Assembly (NCBI RefSeq): GCF_017377745.1
Contig: NZ_JAFVMG010000005.1
Span: forward strand, 99,012 to 163,011
Direction: 5' to 3'
Origin: Acetobacter suratthaniensis
GTDB taxonomy: Bacteria > Pseudomonadota > Alphaproteobacteria > Acetobacterales > Acetobacteraceae
DNA: 64,000 bases
Shown: positions 61,078 to 64,000 of the stretch, one piece after another
Position numbering within the stretch: position 1 is the first letter of the stretch
Layout: each line of letters starts with the position of its first letter
The notes under the pieces: generated by a model
What the model was told of the DNA's origin: nothing
What the model saw: the letters and a program-made list of their open reading frames with translations, nothing else
Database searches by the model: none
Program-made: the position numbers and the translations under genes

Positions 61078-63183
61078 ATGCAACAGTCCCCGCCCGCCCC
61101 GGAAAGAATAAGCAGTCTGGTGCCGTACGTCCTGATCCTGCTTGGGATTCTGCTCCTGCTTCTTGCCAGTCAGGCCATTATCTCGCCTGCGGCTCAGATC
61201 TGTCTGAGTATTGTCATTCTGGTCTGTACACTCGCGGTTCGTGGCAAGTCCGGGCATGTGGGGCGGCTGCTGATGATGGGGTTATCCACCTTCATATCGC
61301 TGCGTTATATTTTCTGGCGCCTGCTCCATACACTGGAGTTCGATGGCTGGTTTCAGGCATTCCTTATGCTGACGCTGCTTTTTGCCGAGGTGTATTCATG
61401 GATCATTCTGTTCCTTGGGTACATGCAGCTGGCATGGCCGCTTAATCGCAAGGAGTATCCTCTACCCAAAGATGAAAGCCTCTGGCCCAGCATTGATGTT
61501 TTCATCCCGACGTATAACGAGGATCTGTCCGTGGTCAGGAATACCGTTCTGGCCGCCAAGGCCATGGACTGGCCTGCCGATAAGCTACATGTCCACCTAC
61601 TTGATGATGGCCGGCGCGAGGAGTTTCGTGTTTTTGCCGATGCAGTCGGTGTCAATTACATTGTTCGCGCGAACAACCTGCACGCCAAGGCGGGTAATCT
61701 CAATCATGCGCTGGCGCATACAAGCAGCGAACTGGTGGCTGTTTTTGACTGCGATCATATCCCGGTCAAAAGTTTCCTGACCCGCACTGTCGGGTGGATG
61801 GTGCAGAACCGCAATATATCCCTGATCCAGACCCCGCAGCATTTCTATTCGCTCGATCCGTTCCAGCGTAACCTTGATATATCGGGGCATATCCCGCCGG
61901 AAAGTAACCTGTTCTACGGTCTGGTGCAGCCGGGCAACGATTTTTGGAATGCTACATTGTTCTGTGGTTCCTGCGCTGTGCTGCGTCGCACGGCTCTGGA
62001 CAGTATCGATGGGTTTGCCATTGAAACCGTGACAGAAGATGCTCACACCTCTCTCAAGATGCAGCGCAAAGGGTGGGAATCTGCCTATCTGCGCGAAACT
62101 CTTGCAGGCGGCTTAGCGACCGAAAGTCTGGCGCTGCATGTCGGTCAGCGTATTCGTTGGGCGCGTGGCATGGTGCAGATCTTCAGAACCGATAACCCCC
62201 TGATAGGGCGCGGGCTCAGCCTGGGGCAGCGGTTTTGCTACCTGTCGGCCATGCTGCATTTCTTTTTTCCCATACCGCGTATTATCTTCCTGCTTGCACC
62301 CATGGCGTTTTTGTTCCTTGGGCAGAATATCATCTACGCCACGCCGCTGGCGGTCATGACCTATGTTATCCCTCACCTGTTGCAGTCTGTTCTTACCCAG
62401 TCGCGTATGCAGGGTCGCTGGCGTTACTCGGTCTGGAACTATGTTTATGAAACCGCTATCGCGATTTTTCTAGCACCTGTCGTGGTGGTGGCGTTTTTCG
62501 CACCCAAACGGGGTACGTTCAACGTGACGGCAAAAGGTGGCCTTATTACAAAGGACTATCTCGATACCCGCATGGTCAGGCCCAATATTATTATGGGCAT
62601 TCTGCTGATCCTTGCCACAGTTACCGGGGTGACCGGCATGATCGAGACGCGCGCCCACCCGGTTCTGTTCCAGACCTACTGCATGAACCTGCTGTGGACA
62701 TCGGGCAATCTCCTGATCGTGCTGGCGGCCATTACAGTCGGGTATGAACGCAAGCAGGTGCGCCGCGCCCCCCGTATTGCGGCGCAGCTTGATATTGTCC
62801 TGTACGATCCGGAAGGAAAACAGCGTTATCCCGCGCAGACACAGGATCTTTCAAAGGGTGGATTGTCGGTCAAGGCGACCGCCCCCCTACCGGCTGATCT
62901 GAAGCTGGTGGAGGTGCATTATACCAACCGGCGTGACAAGATCAGCATGAATGTGCCAGCACGGATCATCAACCTGCGCGATGGTCTTGTCAGGCTTGAA
63001 TGGGCATGCCGCGACACGCAGGATGAAACCGCGATTATCGAGATGATTTTTGGCCGCAGTGACGCATGGTTGCACTGGAGCAATTATTCCAATGACAAGC
63101 CGCTGCAGAGCCTGAGCATGCTGGCACGCAACGTTGCGAACCTTCTGATGATCATTGTGCTGCGACGCACGCCACAGGTCTAG
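61078..63183 (+). CDS. bcsA: Cellulose synthase catalytic subunit BcsA with PilZ domain
   Basis: Processive beta-1,4-glucan synthase, 701 residues. GT2 motifs are DDG at 176-178, DCD at 224-226, TED at 319-321 and QRIRW at 357-361. The gating-loop region FFAPKRGTFNVTAKGG is present. The PilZ domain from about residue 562 has the R-R-A-P-R and D-L-S-K-G-G motifs, so c-di-GMP activation is expected. Membrane helices flank the catalytic domain. The gene comes last in the operon, not first and fused to bcsB as in Komagataeibacter bcsAB2. Confidence 0.96.
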   Translation: MQQSPPAPERISSLVPYVLILLGILLLLLASQAIISPAAQICLSIVILVCTLAVRGKSGHVGRLLMMGLSTFISLRYIFWRLLHTLEFDGWFQAFLMLTLLFAEVYSWIILFLGYMQLAWPLNRKEYPLPKDESLWPSIDVFIPTYNEDLSVVRNTVLAAKAMDWPADKLHVHLLDDGRREEFRVFADAVGVNYIVRANNLHAKAGNLNHALAHTSSELVAVFDCDHIPVKSFLTRTVGWMVQNRNISLIQTPQHFYSLDPFQRNLDISGHIPPESNLFYGLVQPGNDFWNATLFCGSCAVLRRTALDSIDGFAIETVTEDAHTSLKMQRKGWESAYLRETLAGGLATESLALHVGQRIRWARGMVQIFRTDNPLIGRGLSLGQRFCYLSAMLHFFFPIPRIIFLLAPMAFLFLGQNIIYATPLAVMTYVIPHLLQSVLTQSRMQGRWRYSVWNYVYETAIAIFLAPVVVVAFFAPKRGTFNVTAKGGLITKDYLDTRMVRPNIIMGILLILATVTGVTGMIETRAHPVLFQTYCMNLLWTSGNLLIVLAAITVGYERKQVRRAPRIAAQLDIVLYDPEGKQRYPAQTQDLSKGGLSVKATAPLPADLKLVEVHYTNRRDKISMNVPARIINLRDGLVRLEWACRDTQDETAIIEMIFGRSDAWLHWSNYSNDKPLQSLSMLARNVANLLMIIVLRRTPQV

Positions 63184-63192
63184 GGACTGCGC

Positions 63193-63230
63193 ACGGCGGC
63201 CTGTGCGCCGCCGTCAGGCTGTCTTTTCTC
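63193..63230 (+). terminator. Probable terminator of the bcs operon
   Basis: Stem ACGGCGGC/GCCGCCGT (63193-63200 with 63207-63214), 10 bp after the bcsA stop, followed by CAGGCTGTCTTTTCT. The T-rich stretch is somewhat distant. Confidence 0.6.
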
Positions 63231-63623
63231 ACATGCCGGATCAGAACGGGGTGGGCATTATTGGCCCCGGCATCGCTGTGGTTGGAACATTATATGCGAT
63301 GTCAATCTGTTATATAAAAAAATATCACTTGTTAATTGACGTATAAAATATACAGTGCGCTGATGGTTGCTGCATAAACAACCAAATTAAAACGTATAAT
63401 TTGGAGCGACTTCGCTCCGGTGGCGCGCGATCCACGGAGCGCGACCATCCGTTGGTAGTGTAAAAGGGAGAGCGCCAGACATGGGGGTTCAGCCGGGGCA
63501 GGCCGCATGGGTGCGGCATGCGGTTTCGTGGTCGGTTTCTGTGCCGCATGGGCCGGGTAGTACAGGATCGGTCCTGTCCGTTGCTGTGCTTGTGTCGCAT
63601 GCCCTGTCGGGGTGGAGCGGGCT
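63231..63623. other. AT-rich spacer between bcsA and the tonB-like gene
   Basis: About 390 bp with no gene that I can support. The middle (63290-63400) is strongly AT-rich, with TATAAAATAT and TATAATTTGG stretches that could serve as promoters, followed by short GC-rich inverted repeats such as GGAGCG-ACTT-CGCTCC near 63402-63418. Confidence 0.45.
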
Positions 63624-64000
63624 GTGAGCAGTATTGACGCTGCACCGGGCGATACCCGTGATGGATGGCGCGTGCCTTTTGGTGGGCGCGCGGTAAAGGG
63701 TTTGCGTCCCGGGCTTGTGCTGCTGCTGGTAGCCGGGCTGGTGGTGGTGCTTTTGCACATTTTTGCAGTTATGGGGCTGATGTATGGCATGCGGGGCAGT
63801 TCGCTGCCGCCGCAGCACCATGCTCCGATTGAGACGCGCATTCTACCGCCGCCCCCTCCACCGCCCCCGCCCCCGCCGCCGCCACCACCCCCGCCGGTTA
63901 TGACGGTGCCGCCCCCGCCCTATATTCCGCCGCCCAAAATCGAGACGCCGCCGCCGCCCAAGCCGCCCATGCAGCATGTCACGCGCACGCCGCCCAAGGC
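63624..64000 (+). CDS. TonB-like energy transducer, N-terminal part (cut by window edge)
   Basis: Starts with GTG at 63624 after GGAG and stays open to the window end (125 codons). A cytoplasmic tail of about 30 residues precedes one membrane helix (LVLLLVAGLVVVLLHIFAVMGL). The proline-rich periplasmic spacer that marks TonB proteins follows. It begins with 17 prolines in a row and continues with P-P-P-K repeats. TonB couples the proton gradient to outer-membrane receptors such as the one at 35.3-37.7 kb. ExbB/ExbD and the C-terminal domain would lie beyond the window. Confidence 0.82.
   Translation, partial: MSSIDAAPGDTRDGWRVPFGGRAVKGLRPGLVLLLVAGLVVVLLHIFAVMGLMYGMRGSSLPPQHHAPIETRILPPPPPPPPPPPPPPPPPVMTVPPPPYIPPPKIETPPPPKPPMQHVTRTPPK

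Noticed and set aside
1..64000. CRISPR arrays, insertion sequences, rRNA genes
   Set aside because: I saw no regularly spaced repeats, no transposase or terminal inverted repeats, and no rRNA sequences.

Overview
The window comes from a GC-rich (roughly 60 percent) alphaproteobacterium, most likely an acetic acid bacterium (Acetobacteraceae). The main reasons are an acylated-cellulose type bcs locus carrying bcsX and bcsY, a separate ATP synthase Fo operon (atpI-atpB-atpE-b'-b) without F1 genes beside it, and the general style of the housekeeping genes. I cannot name the genus from sequence alone. No transposase, integrase, prophage, rRNA operon or CRISPR array is visible.

Layout. 1-492: start of ilvD, running off the left edge. 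0.8-4.4 kb: pstC-pstA-pstB-phoU phosphate operon without pstS. 4.4-6.7 kb: an MgtC-type membrane protein and a periplasmic hypothetical protein. 6.9-7.9 kb: rplM-rpsI with promoter and terminator. 8.1-13.8 kb, minus strand: a secreted S10-type peptidase, a DbpA-like DEAD-box helicase and a large porin. 14-17.6 kb: gloA, dapF-mtaB-ftsY. 17.7-22.8 kb: the Fo operon, followed closely by an ArnC-like and an ArnT-like glycosyltransferase. 22.9-27.1 kb: a hypothetical protein, a 2-oxoglutarate/Fe(II) oxygenase, an orphan periplasmic binding protein and a LysR regulator. 27.1-34.5 kb, minus strand: tRNA-Thr, purF, cvpA, a degenerate HisE-like protein, an aldo/keto reductase and metH. 34.8-37.7 kb: a CobW-like fragment protein and a TonB-dependent siderophore receptor. 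38-41.6 kb: an Mla/MCE lipid transport operon. 41.9-45.6 kb: truB, rpsO, pnp. 45.7-49.8 kb: a nitronate monooxygenase-like protein, a small secreted protein and a FUSC-family transporter. 50.0-50.3 kb: a tRNA gene split by an intron. 50.5-64 kb: an acyltransferase, then bcsB-bcsX-bcsY-bcsC-bcsA and the start of a tonB-like gene.

The most striking element is at 50001-50293. It is a tRNA-Lys(UUU) gene whose anticodon loop is interrupted by a 217-nt group I intron of the compact tRNA-intron type (IC3-like, resembling the Azoarcus tRNA-Ile intron). Excision restores a perfect 76-nt tRNA. Read straight through, the gene would look like a broken tRNA with a false Glu anticodon.

The second is the cellulose locus. 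Its genes match the Komagataeibacter second bcs operon (bcsAB2-bcsX-bcsY-bcsC2), but here bcsA and bcsB are separate genes and bcsA sits last. BcsA keeps its catalytic and c-di-GMP-binding motifs, and BcsX and BcsY suggest that the glucan is acylated. Smaller oddities are a HisE-like protein without its metal ligands, a CobW-like protein reduced to the CxCC/switch region, and lipid-modifying glycosyltransferases attached to the Fo operon.
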